Assembly (NCBI GenBank): GCA_012934845.2 | Contig: WNNJ02002556.1 | Location: forward strand, 31,758-95,757 | Origin: Pomphorhynchus laevis | Taxonomy: Eukaryota; Acanthocephala; Palaeacanthocephala; Echinorhynchida; Pomphorhynchidae | DNA: 64,000 nt | Direction: 5' to 3' | Shown: positions 1 to 10,990 of the stretch, piece by piece | How positions within the stretch are numbered: position 1 is the stretch's first letter | Layout: each line of letters starts with the position of its first letter | Position numbers and translations under genes: made by a program | Notes under the pieces: generated by a model | Databases searched by the model: none | The model's input: only the letters and a program-made list of their open reading frames with translations | What the model was told of the DNA's origin: nothing

Positions 1-839
1 TATATAAATTAAAATTTGAATATTTGTGGATTAAATATAATAATGTTTCCTTTTTGGTGAAAAAGAGAATCCTTCCGTGGATAACTTCGTGATACAATCT
101 TGTTGCTTACATAATTAATGGTTACAAAATAAATAATCACAGTATTTATTCACGAAAAGCGAGAATGAATTAAATCTTAATTTTTATTTTATAATTTTAT
201 TTTTACAACTGACTTTAATTAAACTTTAAAAAATTCAGTAAATACATTTTCGTACTATATAACTTTAGTTTGCAAATATCTTTTAATAAATACTTTCCCG
301 AATGTCGAATTTTGAAGACGTCTTTTTAGAATAGCATGATTAATTATATCGTAACCAATTAGAAGAGCTAATAGCTTTTAGGTTTAATATTTCAACAACA
401 AAATCATCAAAACCATCACTCTTGTACTGTTTTGCGCAAACAAAATTGTAGATGGATACGATTATCGAATTGCAAATGTATAAAAGCGCATCTGAACATT
501 GCGGATTTTCGGAAACAGTTTACATTATTCCAATAATAGAATAAATTGAATCGTGTGAATTTATAAATTAGAAATTACAATGTTGTAGAATTGAAAGTAA
601 ATAGTTTTGTGTTTAAATCTAAAGTAACAAATGTATTTGCAACCTTTTGACTGGGAGCGGATCAATAAAAGTAATAAAAATAAAGTATTACTTTGAATTC
701 AAATGGCAACATTCACGAAAATATATAAAACAAATTATATATAATATATATTATATATAATATAAAATATACATTATATATATATTATCACGATCATATA
801 TAATAGTACGTGTATATATTATAAATTATAGTATATATT
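1..839. other. AT-rich DNA, no gene seen
   Basis: No reading frame of protein-like composition is visible on either strand. The stretch is strongly AT-rich and ends in alternating TA/AT runs (about 720-840). A TATAAAAG box at about 480 followed by GC-richer sequence looks like an RNA polymerase II core promoter, but no exon or open frame follows it, so it is only a weak candidate. Confidence 0.5.
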
Positions 840-2672
840 ACGTACTGCGTAATAAATCTTGGATCTTTGTTTACTCAGCACATCCGTGCACCACCAATAT
901 ACCTGCCGTCTCCACTAAGGATCCAACGAGTTCAGCGACAATTCAGCAAAAACATCTGCCTAGTGTTTAAAGATAGTCCGCACAGCAATTCGATCTGGTA
1001 AAGAGCGTAAGCCTCAGACAATTAAGCAAAGTGTCGGAAACGCCTTTATTCACAATGTCACACAGGCAACCGAAACGGCCAGTGAGTACTTCATTCTACT
1101 GATGAGTGTTGCCGGGTACTCATTGGTCTCTAGAAGTGATATCGTGATTGAAAGTCGTGAATCGAAGTCCAGTCTATCAAGCAACACACGATTTAGTAAA
1201 AATGCCGTATTTCGTAAGAAATCCTGGACCGTTGTCTACTCAGCACATTCGTGCATTACTATTATACCTGCCGTATCCATTAAGGATCCAACGAGTGCAA
1301 CGACAATTCAGCAACAACCTCTGCCTAGTGTTTAAGGATGGTCCGCACAGCAATTCGATCTGGTTAAGAGCGTAAGCCTCAGTCAATTAAGCAAAGTGTC
1401 GGAAACGCCTTTATTCACAATGTCACACAGGCAACCGAAACGACCAGTGTGTACTTCATTCTACTGATGAGTGTTGCCGGGTACTCATCATTTCGATGCT
1501 GAAGTGGTCGTCTAGAAGTGACATGGTGACTGAAAGTCGAGAATCGAAGTCCAGTCTATCAAGCAACACACGATTTAGTAAAAATGCCGTATTTCGTAAG
1601 AAATCCTGGACCGTTGTCTACTCAGCACATCCGTGCACTACTATTATACCTGCCGTATCCATTAAGGATCCAACGAGTGCAACGACAATTCAGCAACAAC
1701 CTATGCCTAGTGTTTAAGGATAGTCTGCACAGCAATTCGATCTGGTTAAGAGCGTAAGCCTCAGACAATTAAGCAAAGTGTCGGAAACGCCTTTATTCAC
1801 AATGTCACACAGGCAACCGAAACGACCAGTGTGTACCTCATTCTACCGATGAGTGTTGCCGGGTACTCATCATTTCGATGCTGAAGTGGTCGTCTAGAAG
1901 TGACATGGTGACTAAAAGTCGTGAATCGAAGTCCAGTCTATCAAGCAACACCATTTAGTATAAATGCCGTATTTCGTAAGAAATCCTGGACCGTTGTCTA
2001 CTCAGCACATTCGTGCATTACTATTATACATGCCGTATCCATTAAGGATCCAACGAGTGCAACGACAATTCAGCAACAACCTCCTTCTAGTGTTTAAGGA
2101 TGGTCCGCACACCAATTCGACCTGGTAAAGAGCGTAAGCCTCAATCAATTAAGCAGTGTCGGAAACGCCTTTATTCACAATGTCACACAGGCAACCGAAA
2201 CGACCAGTGTGTACCTCATTCTACTGATGAGTGTTGCCGGGTACTCATCATTTCGATGCTGAAGTGGTCGTCTAGAAGTGACATGGTGACTGAAAGTCGT
2301 GAATCGAAGTCCAGTCTATCAAGCAACACCATTTAGTATAAATGCCGTATTTCGTAAGAAATCCTGGACCGTTGTCTACTCAGCACATCCGTGCACTACT
2401 ATTATACATGCCGTATCCATTAAGGATCCAACGAGTGCAACGACAATTCAGCAACAACCTCCTTCTAGTGTTTAAGGATGGTCCGCACACCAATTCGACC
2501 TGGTAAAGAGCGTAAGCCTCAATCAATTAAGCAGTGTCGGAAACGCCTTTATTCACAATGTCACACAGGCAACCGAAACGACTAGTATGTTCTTCATTCT
2601 ACTGATGAGTGTTTCCGGTGCTCCATCATTTTGATGCTGAAGTGGTCGTCTAGAAGTGACATGATGACTGAT
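840..2672 (+). repeat. ~378-bp satellite array 1 (about 4.8 monomers)
   Basis: A fixed landmark (CACAGGCAACCGAAAC) recurs at 1061, 1426, 1808, 2186 and 2564, giving spacings of 365, 382, 378 and 378 bp. The first unit is partial and more diverged, and the last breaks off near 2672. Each monomer carries a GGATCC site, a 7-bp hairpin (GATGAGT/ACTCATC) and short open frames that differ between copies. Those frames look incidental because indels change them from unit to unit. The same monomer occurs inverted at 8427-9567. Function is unknown. Confidence 0.93.
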
Positions 2673-3119
2673 ATATATAATATTTTCTGCAAACTTAATC
2701 ATTTGTAGTTTAAAAAATGTTTTTAAACTGTTTTATTAATGTACTTTTTGATAATAATAAGCGTTAATAATTAGCGACAACAAAGCAGATAGTTCAAGAG
2801 TAATTCGACATTTAAGTAAAAAATAATAATTTTATTTTTGTTTTTTCTAAATTTTAAAATTTCTATATTTTATTAAGTTAAAAATAGATCCATTTTTATT
2901 AAATTTAGAATTTTCGAGCACTAATTAGAAAAAATGTTCACTAGTCAAAATTTCAAATTTTAAATAGATGAACTTTCGCTAAGCACTCATTTGACTATTG
3001 TGGCATTAGTCAATGCAGCAATAGTCAATGCATAAGCCACTAAATGTTCTAGTAATGAGTTAGGTTATTACTAATGGCAAAACAAAAATTAAATTGGAAG
3101 AAAATATAAAAACACTTAC
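2673..3119. other. AT-rich DNA downstream of the NOG1 exon
   Basis: The stretch holds no open frame of note. If the NOG1 exon at 3120-3290 belongs to a working gene, this would be intron. The next NOG1 exon is not found here, and the sequence then enters the satellite array. Confidence 0.5.
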
Positions 3120-3290
3120 ATCTAACTTAGGAAAATCGTCAATTACTTTAGTCAGTCTGTCTCGAATAGATTGTTGCGTAAATTTGACTTTTCTCATGTA
3201 GAATTGTCGTATACGGCATATTTTAAAATGACGGTGAATCACAGTCGGAGTTTTTCTCTGTGTTTTTGACAGCATGATATCGATAAAGTC
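3120..3290 (-). CDS. NOG1: NOG1 nucleolar GTP-binding protein, one internal exon
   Basis: The 57 codons read from GACTTTATC down to a GAT codon and encode the conserved N-terminal NOG1 segment, with the signatures [25 protein letters not shown] and DFPKLD. NOG1 (GTPBP4; Non1 in flies) is a conserved nucleolar GTPase that acts in 60S ribosomal subunit assembly. The exon is bounded by a pyrimidine-rich acceptor ending TTTCGTAG at 3291-3292 and a GTAAGTG donor at 3119-3113. The frame is open with no stop. The neighbouring exons, the initiator exon upstream and the GTPase domain downstream, are not seen in this window. The downstream side runs into a satellite array, so this is either one exon of a gene with long repeat-filled introns or an orphan duplicated exon. 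Homology is clear; functional status is not. Confidence 0.8.
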
Positions 3291-5023
3291 CTACGAAAGA
3301 AAATGTTGCTGAATTAATTACTGGAATAATTCATAAAAATGGAATAATTTTTATATTTTTTACTTTTTTATTTATAAAAAAATGGACTTCATTAAAAAAA
3401 GTAACAAGATTTGACAAGAGTGAAGAATATAGTTTACACTATTTTTTACTTTAGTAACTAGATTTGAAGAAAAGAATAGCTTCAGTCGTCAAACAATATA
3501 ATTTTAACAATAATGGCAATTATTATTTATTTTTACAAATATTTTTACGAATTTGTTAAGTTATTAATAAAAAATTAAGAAATAATTATTGACTATTTAT
3601 TAATTAAATAGATTTTTTTATAAAAAATATTCAAATTATATTAATATTTTTTATTAATATAAAATAGAAACACAACTAAAACATATTTTATTTTGTAAAT
3701 TCGATTTTTAAATATTACATTAGTGTTAAATGATAAGTTCATTATGCTCTTAAAAGTGCACATCGAGATGTGAACTGGAGTGCGAGGGATAATGATATTA
3801 ACAGTGATGAAAAAATAGGAAAATTCAGGATATGAGATTGTAGAGGAAGCTTATGTAATGAGACTGTTGAGAAAAGCGATAATATTAAGAGCGCTGCCAA
3901 GAATATGCGTAGCGCTCTACCCATGGGTAGAATAAGATAAATCAAGGGATGTATGAAGATAGAAGCAAAGGATCAAGAGACGGTTTCTCTCGATATTTAA
4001 ACGCCATGTACAATATTAAATTAGTATTATGGATTTGTAAATACTCGGATTTTATTAAATGGGTGTAAGTTTTACGTATGTTTTAATGTCTACAATATCC
4101 AACTCAACAATAATTTATTCCTAATCAATTCCAATACGGTTATTGACTGGCATCTACAATTTATATGATTATCACATTATATAACGATTAAAAACTTATT
4201 GCCATTTATTAAAATTATATCTTAAAACTTTAAGTTGTTTTACTATAAAATGCACGAAAACTAAGTGTTCAAATTATAAAAATTTTGCTGCAAAAAATTG
4301 TTAATGACTTTATAGATTTAATTGAAGCTAATGAAATTAATGTATTACAATGGTCGAGTACTGTTTGTTTGGTGCAAGAAACCGTATTAAAAAATTATAA
4401 AAATTCACTCTAGTGATACGTCTTTAATCGAGAAATAATTTTTGGAGAAATCAGTTAATTAGAAATCAGTTAACAGTCAGTTAATTATTAATTGTTAATT
4501 TAAAATGTTTTATTAAACAAAATAATAAGCTTTTAATCTAGAAATATTTTTGAATACAGATCAGGATGGATATATTTCTAACTAAAAAAATAACAATTTT
4601 AATTATTTCTAAATTAAATTAAAAATTAAATAATTTCGCTCATATAAACAAATATTGCTTGAAATTTTCAGGTTTAAACAAGATTATGATTAAGAATATA
4701 ATTTCGATAGACTAAATTGTTCTGACGAATATAAACGTTTTTTTTAATTCAAATATTTTAACAAAAGAGTAATTTTATTTAAAATTTAAGACAAATTTGT
4801 ATATTATAACATAAGCAAGTTTTTTTCATCTTTCATTCTACATTGTAAAACGATCGTCAACATATATTTACACTTTAATTCAATATTTAGATAAAATCAT
4901 ATGTGCATTTTATTGATACATTATTTAAAAATATTGAAACTTGATCTGGAAGAAATAAAGCACATTTTTATAAGAACTTGGTATAAAATTTGATATAACT
5001 CCTTAAGGGGAGAGATGGCATAG
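3291..5023. other. AT-rich intergenic or intronic DNA
   Basis: Only short low-complexity frames occur. A small perfect hairpin (AGAGCGCT/AGCGCTCT) lies near 3889-3920. The segment CAGGATGGATATATTTCTAA near 4562 recurs near 15530, so both places hold a copy of some dispersed repeat. No NOG1 initiator exon was found. Confidence 0.45.
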
Positions 5024-5077
5024 TATTTAAGAAGACGCACGACGCCATCCGCAATCAATCGTCATTCTGAGGTAAGT
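5024..5077 (+). promoter_or_regulatory. Possible core promoter and non-coding first exon
   Basis: A TATTTAAG box at 5024-5031 is followed about 30 bp later by TCAATC, which resembles an arthropod initiator. After that comes a short GC-richer stretch ending TCTGAG and a consensus GTAAGTC splice donor at 5072. This spacing fits a TATA promoter driving a tiny 5' UTR exon, but no matching downstream exon is seen, and the arrangement could be chance in AT-rich DNA. Confidence 0.25.
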
Positions 5078-5304
5078 CAGCACTTTGATATCAAAGTAAC
5101 GAAAAGTCATGGCCAGCTAAATTTTACTTATTTGTAACTAACCTTTGCATTTGGAACAACCAAAATACTTTTGAAATTGTGATTCATCTAAAATATGGCA
5201 GATTTGTCAACAAAATATTTGAGGATCGCTAGAAAATATTTCATTTTTATTTTGACAAAAATTTAAAGATATTAAAATACTATACTTTCAAATATATATA
5301 ATAC

Positions 5305-6008
5305 TATACTCGCTCTTGTATGGATACGATCTTAAAATCTGAAGAGGTATATATGCGCAAAAGTATTCCGATGTATTACAGGAGGATATTCGGAAAGTGC
5401 CGAACTGGGCTCGCGATAAATTTGATAAACGCATTCAAATGCGTCGTTTTATGTATAAGCAGTTGTAAAAGTAATCAGCGCCCGAATTATTTTCTTAACA
5501 ATTAGTTGATTGCATAGGCTGAACATGTCAAGGATCTTGATGTGTGGATATCTTATGACTTATCGACTAAAAAACAAACAGAGTACCTAACCACAAAAGT
5601 CAATAGGTTGGTGGGTTTTATCCGTCGCACATTTGTCGCCCTCTCAAATCGATCTTTTAAGTTACTTGAAAACGCATTTATTTTAAGTAACCTATTGTAT
5701 GATTCCGAATGTTGTACGTATCCGAGATTTAAGGAAGAGGTAATTCAACAAGAAAATGTGCTCCGCAGAGCAACAAAGTTGATTTCTGCACTTAAACACC
5801 TTTCCTGAGACGACCGGCTGCATACACGTAACATGGAGCGTGTGAGCAAATAACGAGTTATCAGCGACCTATGTCTTACTTGAAAGTTTTACATATCTGA
5901 AGCCATGTGTTAAGAAAGTCATTTATTGTTCGTTCCGGTAATGGATTACGTGGTCATTCACTGTGCTTAAGTCGCCGGAGGATAACTTGCTCAGGGAACG
6001 TTGCAATT
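5305..6008 (+). pseudogene. CR1-like LINE remnant (RT C-terminal half)
   Basis: This is a decayed plus-strand copy of the CR1-like family also present at 23865-26510. The order of matching blocks is the same: the YADDLKI region (degraded to YGYDLKI), QEDIRKVPNWARDKF, the DLDVWISYDLS and TKKQTEYLTTKVNRLVGFIRRTF block (5540-5640), LLENAFILSNLLYDSE, ENVLRRATKL and RGHSLCLSRRRI. Several frameshifts and stops separate the blocks. The 5' part, meaning the endonuclease and the first RT motifs, is missing, which fits a 5'-truncated insertion. It cannot make a working protein. Confidence 0.8.
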
Positions 6009-7130
6009 GTCTAAGCATAATATAATAATAAAAGAGGAGGTGTAATTATTAAACAAGTCGAAGCGCAAACAGTTAGCTCCGGCGAAGTACCATTATCGTA
6101 CGTGAAAGTCACCTTTCTGCTTCGTTTCATAAACTCTAGACCAAGAATTAAAAATAATTCCGGCAGAATTGAAGTTTTAGATCTTTGTAGAGCCTGTAAC
6201 GTCTCCAATCTTGACGAAAATTGAACTATATACATGTGTTGGAATTGAGCATGCCATGACAAGGTTAGGATTTTGAATCGATGAACATTAGTGTTGCGAT
6301 GATCTACACACAACTCCAAGATTTCCCCATTTACCACATTTATAGCAATAAATATCTCTCGCCGGACAATTCGTTCGTAAGTGGTATCTCTTCTCGCAGA
6401 AATTGCATTTTGAAGAAACCTCTCGATATCATCTAGAGGATCGATTTCTCGTCACAGCCGAACAATCGTTGTTAACCTGTACTTCATTATATATGGGACA
6501 TTTGAAATCCGGTTAAGATGAAGCAGAAAACACTGGGTTGCCCGAGGTGTGTGGTATATGACTTTGAGAATTTTTTGAGCAGTTTCCATGGTTAACGCCG
6601 TTGTCACCGTCATGTCAAGGAGATCATTGTACTCCAGCAAATTTTGTAGTGTAATAGAATATTTCAACCCAGATATTTGATCATCGTGAATCTCTTCTTC
6701 AGCATGAACACTCGCCTTACCTCCTAAAAATCGCATTATTTTTCTAGTTGAACCAATTGACGAAGAATGTTATCAATGCTTCCAAGATTACTCAGTTTTC
6801 GCGTGGCCATACGATGCCGCGCAAAGATTGCATTTGCAGGTTTTAGAAAGGCTATTTCGAGAATGAGCTTTCGTCTCTTCATATGTAGCGCAGATGAATA
6901 CGATATTATACACTTCTCTGAATACATAATTGGTGAGTAGATTAAGTTTATTAGGGACCAATACGCATTTGTTGATACTATTTCTTTGGTGAAGTTTTCG
7001 AACGTTCGAATCAAGTGCTTGTGTGGAAGGGGATTTAAATCTGATTTACCTTCGAATTCGACAAGACGCAGCATTAAGTCTATTTGAAACAATTGTTAAA
7101 TAAATTGTTATAATAATATCCACTTAAATG
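6009..7130 (-). mobile_element. Decayed Ty3/Gypsy-type gag-protease remnant
   Basis: Minus-strand reading shows gag-like sequence followed by a pair of CCHC zinc knuckles (CNFCEKRYHLRTNC, then CYKCGKWGNLGVVC). These resemble the knuckles of the Mag-like element at 10991-14885 in spacing and in the PAR linker. Sequence beyond the knuckles is compatible with the start of a protease. It is an old fossil with several breaks and no terminal repeats in sight. Confidence 0.6.
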
Positions 7131-7231
7131 GATTTATTCAACAATCTTAAAACAGAATAAGCTAATTAGAAAATACAAGTGATCAAACTGTAAATTCTTA
7201 AGTGAAATTTAACATACTATGTATGTAATAA

Positions 7232-7690
7232 GTGTTCTTTTTATTCTTCGTTATTCGTTTTTATCGCTTTGAAAAGTTGAGTATATCGTTGAATGGTAAA
7301 GAAGATGCATTTTGTTTGCAAAATGATGTAAATCGTACGTCTCTTCAAACTCCCAAACATCATTATTTCATTAAGCAGAAAATCCAATGGCTATTGCGTG
7401 AAGGTATTATTATCAAAGAGAGTAATCGTCGTAGGATACCCAAGTTTTAATTGTGATCACCGAATAGGTAAGAGGTTGGTTATTTACACTTTTGAACTGG
7501 CATACTCTACCTCGTACAAATGATTTTATCGAAAATATTTATCGATATTTTATTATCTGCGACCAGCTTATAACGAAATTCTTCTAGCTCACGAGGATAT
7601 GAAATATCCTGCTTTTGAAAAACAAGAAATTTATATCATTCAACAAAAATGATTTTGGGACTTAAGAATGGAGTAGTAGCTTCCCAGAAA
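7232..7690 (+). mobile_element. Decayed LTR-element reverse-transcriptase remnant
   Basis: Plus-strand blocks match the order of a Ty3/Gypsy reverse transcriptase N-terminus: IQWLLREGIIIKESN, then KRLVIYTFELAYSTSYK, then LRPAYNEILLAHEDMKYPAF (compare DLKSAYHQI with a downstream YTAF). It lies next to, but opposite in orientation to, the gag-like remnant at 6009-7130. The two may be parts of one rearranged element or of two elements. It is broken in several places and is old. Confidence 0.5.
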
Positions 7691-7760
7691 ATCATTATTT
7701 AATAATGTCAACAAAGGCCTTAATGATATATATGTTATTAGTATAAAGATATATATTATT

Positions 7761-7798
7761 GTAGATGCTGCCAAAAACCGGTTTTTGACAACATCTAC
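7761..7798. repeat. 19-bp inverted repeat, no spacer
   Basis: Arms 7761-7779 and 7780-7798 are reverse complements with two mismatches and centre on ACCGGT. A third half-copy of the GGTTTTTGGCAACAT arm sits near 7882-7897. It lies in AT-rich DNA beside the hammerhead-bearing segment and may be the end of a Penelope-like or foldback repeat. Confidence 0.7.
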
Positions 7799-7938
7799 AA
7801 CTATGACACTGAAACTTATTAGCTATAGAAGCATAGTTTAACACAATCATATATAAAATTATATATAAATATATATACTCCGGTTTTTGGCAACATATAC
7901 AATTATATATATTGTTAAGAATTAAACGGCACGAAGGA

Positions 7939-7984
7939 ACACAGCGTTGTTGAAACGTTTCGCCTCGAAGGGCTTCTTCAGTCA
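7939..7984 (-). ncRNA. Degenerate hammerhead-like motif
   Basis: On the minus strand the order is CTGAAGA, a short GCC/GGC stem, then GAAAC. This is the order of hammerhead core, stem II and core. One extra base sits between the core and the stem, and no clear GUC-type cleavage site with a matching stem I was found. It is probably a decayed or incomplete relative of the motif at 8182-8229. Confidence 0.35.
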
Positions 7985-8181
7985 ATCTAAAAGTCAAAAT
8001 ACACTGTCAATAAATCACAAATCACTTAAAGATAAAACAATGCAGACAAAAGAACGAGAAAAGGAACGTAACATCGCGCCATTGGTAGATATGGTTATCT
8101 GTGTTTACATCAGGTTGTGAATCTATGTGTAATCGTCCGATCTGTATTTAGTATGTTTTTCATGTGTATTCATTGTATGTG

Positions 8182-8229
8182 CTGCAACTGATGAGGCTTC
8201 TCAAAGCCGAAACATATACCGTCTTGCAG
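8182..8229 (+). ncRNA. Hammerhead ribozyme (type I, minimal stem III)
   Basis: All conserved hammerhead positions are present in order. Stem I 5' strand CTGCAA (8182-8187); core CTGATGA (8188-8194); stem II GGCTT/AAGCC (8195-8199, 8204-8208) closed by CTCA; core GAAA (8209-8212); a two-pair stem III (A8212-U8222, C8213-G8221) with a 7-nt loop; GUC cleavage triplet (8221-8223); stem I 3' strand TTGCAG (8224-8229), exactly complementary. Two G.U pairs could extend stem I. Such very short stem III hammerheads are known from the terminal repeats of Penelope-like retroelements and from retrozymes. No protein-coding part of such an element adjoins it, so the host element is inferred. Expected cleavage is after 8223. 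Confidence 0.85.
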
Positions 8230-8392
8230 TGATGAATCATGAAATTCTTTATAGAAAGAGACAGATAGGTGTAATAGACAGACCTGGTTGAATCACATCT
8301 TTAATTTATTTATCGATCTTCTGAACATCCAGGCAGCGGTTACCCCTTCGTCAGTAGGGATCCCAAGCAGTGGTTCAAATAACCCTATTGAT

Positions 8393-8396
<4 letters not shown>
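8230..8396. other. Unassigned segment after the hammerhead
   Basis: Non-coding sequence of ordinary complexity, possibly the rest of a hammerhead-bearing retroelement terminal repeat. A GTGGTTCAAATAACCC stretch near 8369 faintly resembles a tRNA T-arm, but no cloverleaf can be built around it. Confidence 0.3.

Positions 8397-8426
<30 letters not shown>
8397..8426. repeat. (TA)n microsatellite
   Basis: An uninterrupted TA dinucleotide run sits directly at the edge of the second satellite array. Confidence 0.95.
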
Positions 8427-8427
<1 letters not shown>

Positions 8428-9567
8428 TAAATGGTGTTGCTTGATAGACTGGACTTCGATTCACGACTTTCAGTCACCATGTCACTTCTAGACGACCACT
8501 TCAGCATCGAAATGATGAGTACCCGGCAACACTCATCAGTAGAATGAGGTACACACTGGTCGTTTCGGTTGCCTGTGTGACATTGTGAATAAAGGCGTTT
8601 CCGACACTTTGCTTAATTGTCTGAGGCTTATGCTCTTAACCAGATCGAATTGCTGTGCGGACTATCCTTAAACACTAGGCAGAGGTTGTTGCTGAATTGT
8701 CGCTGCACTCGTTGGATCCTAAATGGATACGGCAGGTATAATAGTAGTGCACGGATGTGCTGAGTAGACAACGGTCCAGGATTTCTTACGAAATACGGCA
8801 TTTATACTAAATGGTGTTGCTTGATAGACTGGACTTCGATTCACGACTTTCAGTCACCATGTCACTTCTAGACGACCACTTCAGCATCGAAATGATGAGT
8901 ACCCGGCAACACTCATCAGTAGAATGAGGAACACACTGGTCGTTTCGGTTGCCTGTGTGACATTGTGAATAAAGGCGTTTCCGACACTTTGCTTAATTGT
9001 CTGAGGCTTACGCTCTTAACCAGATCAAATTGCTGTGCGGACCATCCTTAAACACTAGGCAGAGGTTGTTGCTGAATTGTCGCTGCACTCGTTGGATCCT
9101 AAATGGATACGGCAGGTATAATAGTAGTGCACGGATGTGCTGAGTAGACAAAGGTCCAGGATTTCTTACGAAATACGGCATTTATACTTAATGGTGTTGC
9201 TTGATAGACTGGACTTCGATTCACGACTTTCAGTCACCATGTCACTTCTAGACGACCACTTTAGCATCGAAATGATGAGTACCCGGCAACAATCATCAGT
9301 AGAATGAGGTACACACTGGTCGTTTCGGTTGCCTGTGTGACATTGTGAATAAAAGCGTTTCCGACACTTTGCTTAATTGTCTGAGGCTTACGCTCTTAAC
9401 CAGATCGAATTGCTGTGCAGACTATCCTTAAACACTAGGCATAGGTTGTTGCTGAATTGTCGCTGCACTCGTTGGATCCTAAATGGACACGGCAGGTATA
9501 ATAGTAGTGCACGGATGTGCTGAGTAGACAACGGTCCAGGATTTCTTACGAAATACGGCATTTATAC
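8427..9567 (-). repeat. 380-bp satellite array 2 (3 monomers, inverted)
   Basis: Three monomers begin at 8427, 8807 and 9187, with the landmark GCCTGTGTGA at 8571, 8951 and 9331, giving an exact 380-bp period. They are the reverse complement of the monomers at 840-2672. Units differ by only a few substitutions, so this array is more homogeneous than array 1. Confidence 0.95.
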
Positions 9568-9733
9568 TGATTTTGTTTTATCATCAAGCTTTCATACGTA
9601 TCCCAGCTACATGGATATTGAAATTCAAAAGCATGAGTGGCCATACAATATGTATAATAAGCTCAATATACATGCCTGCTTTGAGTCAATATATACCTTG
9701 CAATCAATACATACCTTGCATAAAAGTGTACAT

Positions 9734-10990
9734 GAAATCGCATGCATAAAAGTGTACAACGACTTACTCATTTCTCGAGACAAGGTTCTATATAGTGTTC
9801 TCATCTCCCTCGACCTCTCCTCCGCATTCGACATTGTCGACCACTCCGTCCTCCTTTCTCGCCTTCGTTATGATTACGGCTTTTCTTCCTCCTCCGTAGC
9901 ATGGTTCGCCTCATATCTATCCGACCGTTCCTTTCGCGTCTGTTCTAATTCATCATCCTCCCCTCCCATCCCTATTTTTTGCGAGGTCCCACAAGGTTCA
10001 GTCCTAGGTCCCTTGCTTTTCTCTCTTTTGCTTGGCGATCTCTCTCCATTTATCAAACCTTACTCCTTTAACTTCATGCAATACGCCGATGACATTCTAA
10101 TCTATGCTCATGCACCCGCACATCGCATACACGATATCGGCATTTCTGCCTCCAACTGTCTTTCTTCTATCCACAAACGTCTCTCCAATCAACATCTCGT
10201 TCTAAACCCCGAAAAGTCCAAAATAATGTGGATCCTTCCCCGTAAACCAAACATATCTCCTCCCACTGTATATTTTGCCTCATCGATCATCCCCATAGTC
10301 CACAATCTCACTTTCTTAGGCTTCCATTTCGATGATCACCTTTCCCTTAAACCCTTCGTCCGTGACAAGGTCCGCTCATCTAACTTAATTCTCCGTGACA
10401 TCCGCCGTATCCGCCCCCTTATCGACTTCCGTTCTTGTATGTCTCTTTTTTCATCGCTTCTTTACCCTAAAATCGATTACTGCCTTAGCCTTTTCGCCAA
10501 TTCTCCAAAATCCATCATCCTACCCCTACAACGAATAATCAACACCGCCGTTCGAGTGCTCTTTCGTCTCCGTCGCTTCGACCACACATCCACATATTTT
10601 GCCCAACTCTCCTGGCCCACCATCCACATCCGCATCAAACTCCGCCTTCTTCTCGTTACCTTTCGTCTCATCGCTGTCGGCTCCCCATCGTTCATCAACC
10701 TTCCTTTCTTAGACGATACTCGCCCCACCTCGCTATCGCTTCGTTCCTGTCATACCCTCTTACTCCACGTTCCTAATTACTCCAACAACTACGGTCTCCG
10801 ATCCTTCCTCGTCGCCGCCTCACTCGCCTGGAATCAACTCCCTCTCGACGTCCGCCGCGCTCCCTCCTTTATCACATTCAAACACCTCCTCCGTTCACAC
10901 CTTCTCGACACCTGATTCACAGTCTTATTTTGTTGTGGTCATGTAAGCGTGCGCTGGCACGCATTTGCCACGTTAAAATAAATCCTTTTT
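9734..10990 (+). mobile_element. LINE-A copy A1, 5'-truncated
   Basis: From GAAATCGCATGC at 9734 this copy carries the last ~390 codons of LINE-A ORF2 and the family's 3' tail. The open frame runs to TGA at 10913-10915 and extends upstream to ATG 9611 only because the flank is open by chance. RT motifs visible are SLDLSSAFDIVDHS, EVPQGSVLGP (the family normally has GVPQ) and MQYADDILIYAHAP, then the thumb and C-terminal region. The endonuclease and RT N-terminus are missing. The tail holds the GCGTGC/GCACGC stem-loop and AAATAAATCC followed by T residues. TACAT precedes the 5' junction and follows the tail, so it may be a 5-bp target duplication. It abuts the Mag-like element. Confidence 0.92.

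Noticed and set aside
1102-1717. Short protein frames in each satellite monomer
   Set aside because: The frames differ between monomers through indels and have no recognisable protein features.
840-2672. Hammerhead in the satellite monomer (CTGATGAG near 1097)
   Set aside because: CTGATGA is followed by a hairpin, but no GAAA core follows the stem, so the ribozyme fold is not met.
3742-3945. 67-codon minus-strand hydrophobic frame
   Set aside because: Low-complexity Leu/Ser/Phe composition, no homology recognised, no signal of selection.
8330-8395. tRNA-like or SINE-like segment with GTGGTTCAAATAACCC
   Set aside because: No A-box or B-box pair at proper spacing and no cloverleaf fold could be built.
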